Below are positions 63,727 through 64,000 of a stretch of DNA of 64,000 bases, in pieces. A model generated the notes under the pieces. That model did not search any database, was not told where the DNA came from, and worked only from the letters and a program-made list of their open reading frames with translations. The number at the start of each line of letters is the position of its first letter. The first letter of the stretch is position 1. Origin of the DNA: Asterochloris sp. CNOR1 (Eukaryota > Chlorophyta > Trebouxiophyceae > Trebouxiales > Trebouxiaceae). A program made the translations under genes and the position numbers. Location of the stretch: positions 62,001-126,000 of the forward strand of contig OZ017751.1 of assembly GCA_963969365.1 (NCBI GenBank), in the 5' to 3' direction.

Positions 63727-63810
63727 TCAGTTTTTGCCGCCCTTCAGCTGCTTCAGCGCAGCCTCAAGAGTGCTGACCCTCTTCTCAAGGCCTTTGTCGT
63801 ATCCCTCTGC
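63727..63810 (-). CDS. Last exon of an unidentified gene
   Basis: An exon of 27 codons plus stop follows a clean tgcag acceptor: AEGYDKGLEKRVSTLEAALK then QLKGGKN and TGA. It is helical and charged, possibly the end of a coiled coil. It lies 190 bp upstream of the actin start on the same strand, so its 3' UTR and the actin promoter share little space. The preceding exon should lie upstream, but 63841-64000 gives no clear exon and the gene runs off the edge. Family unknown. Confidence 0.45.
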   Translation of the reverse strand, partial: AEGYDKGLEKRVSTLEAALKQLKGGKN

Positions 63811-64000
63811 CTGCACAGCATCAACAGGGTGATCAGCAGGTGCTTCTCAGGGCCGCAGGTAGTGGGCCTGCAGGTGCTCAAACACCATCCCAAGCACCCT
63901 GGATCAGCTGCCGGGAGCTCCATAGATGTGCCTGGTGATGTGCATGGGCAGCGTCATGACGTGTGGCTGGCTGGTGGTGGGTGTCACGACGCAAATTGAT
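63811..64000. other. Window edge, no placed exon
   Basis: These 190 bp probably belong to the same minus-strand gene as the exon ending at 63727. One minus frame reads MTLPMHITRHIYGAPGS before a stop, but no matching splice sites are evident. Confidence 0.3.

Overview
This is nuclear DNA from an intron-dense eukaryote, most probably a chlorophyte green alga. Every gene is split into short exons by GT-AG (occasionally GC-AG) introns, and acceptors are nearly always a pyrimidine-poor tgcag. Several genes have TGTAA, the usual algal poly(A) signal, shortly after the stop. The base composition is GC-rich, and the gene content mixes actin, condensin CAP-H, ENY2, a plant-type P450 and CipC/DUF3759 proteins. 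I see no bacterial operon, CRISPR array, rRNA or tRNA gene, or intact transposon. Gene models were built by hand from splice sites, reading phase and homology; where exon lengths sum to whole codons I say so.

Layout, left to right. 1-6025 (-): a coiled-coil protein running off the left edge. 7708-14268 (-): a secreted amidase-signature hydrolase (16 exons, 627 aa, complete catalytic triad). 14624-16159 and 16460-19646 (-): two tandem CipC/DUF3759 proteins, the second with a Gly/Tyr/Asn/Gln-rich tail ending in seven histidines. 20155-21117 (-): an unrecognised 187-aa protein. 22321-32758 (-) and 40353-51248 (+): two paralogous transmembrane protein kinases (750 and 785 aa) with signal peptide, an ectodomain of unknown family, one TM helix and a TKL-like kinase domain, facing away from each other. 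Between them lie ENY2 (32948-33679, +) and an atypical cytochrome P450 (34243-38042, -) with a decayed copy of its 5' part upstream. 51810-58577 (-): condensin subunit CAP-H, N-terminal exons unresolved. 60336-63537 (-): actin (8 exons, 377 aa). 63727-64000 (-): the last exon of a further gene.

The genes do not form a pathway; they are ordinary nuclear neighbours. The two kinases plus the genes between them form an inverted-duplication block. Kinase 1 and ENY2 start 189 bp apart head-to-head; ENY2/P450 and kinase 2/CAP-H are convergent pairs.

The most unusual features are: (1) the kinase pair with its undescribed ectodomain and shared changes at the catalytic core (HLD for HRD, DVG for DFG); (2) repeated tandem duplication of short segments spanning exon-intron junctions, whose decayed copies fill neighbouring introns in at least five genes; (3) the CipC pair with its natural His7 tail and GC-AG introns; (4) the P450 with a stretched heme loop and no acid-alcohol pair.
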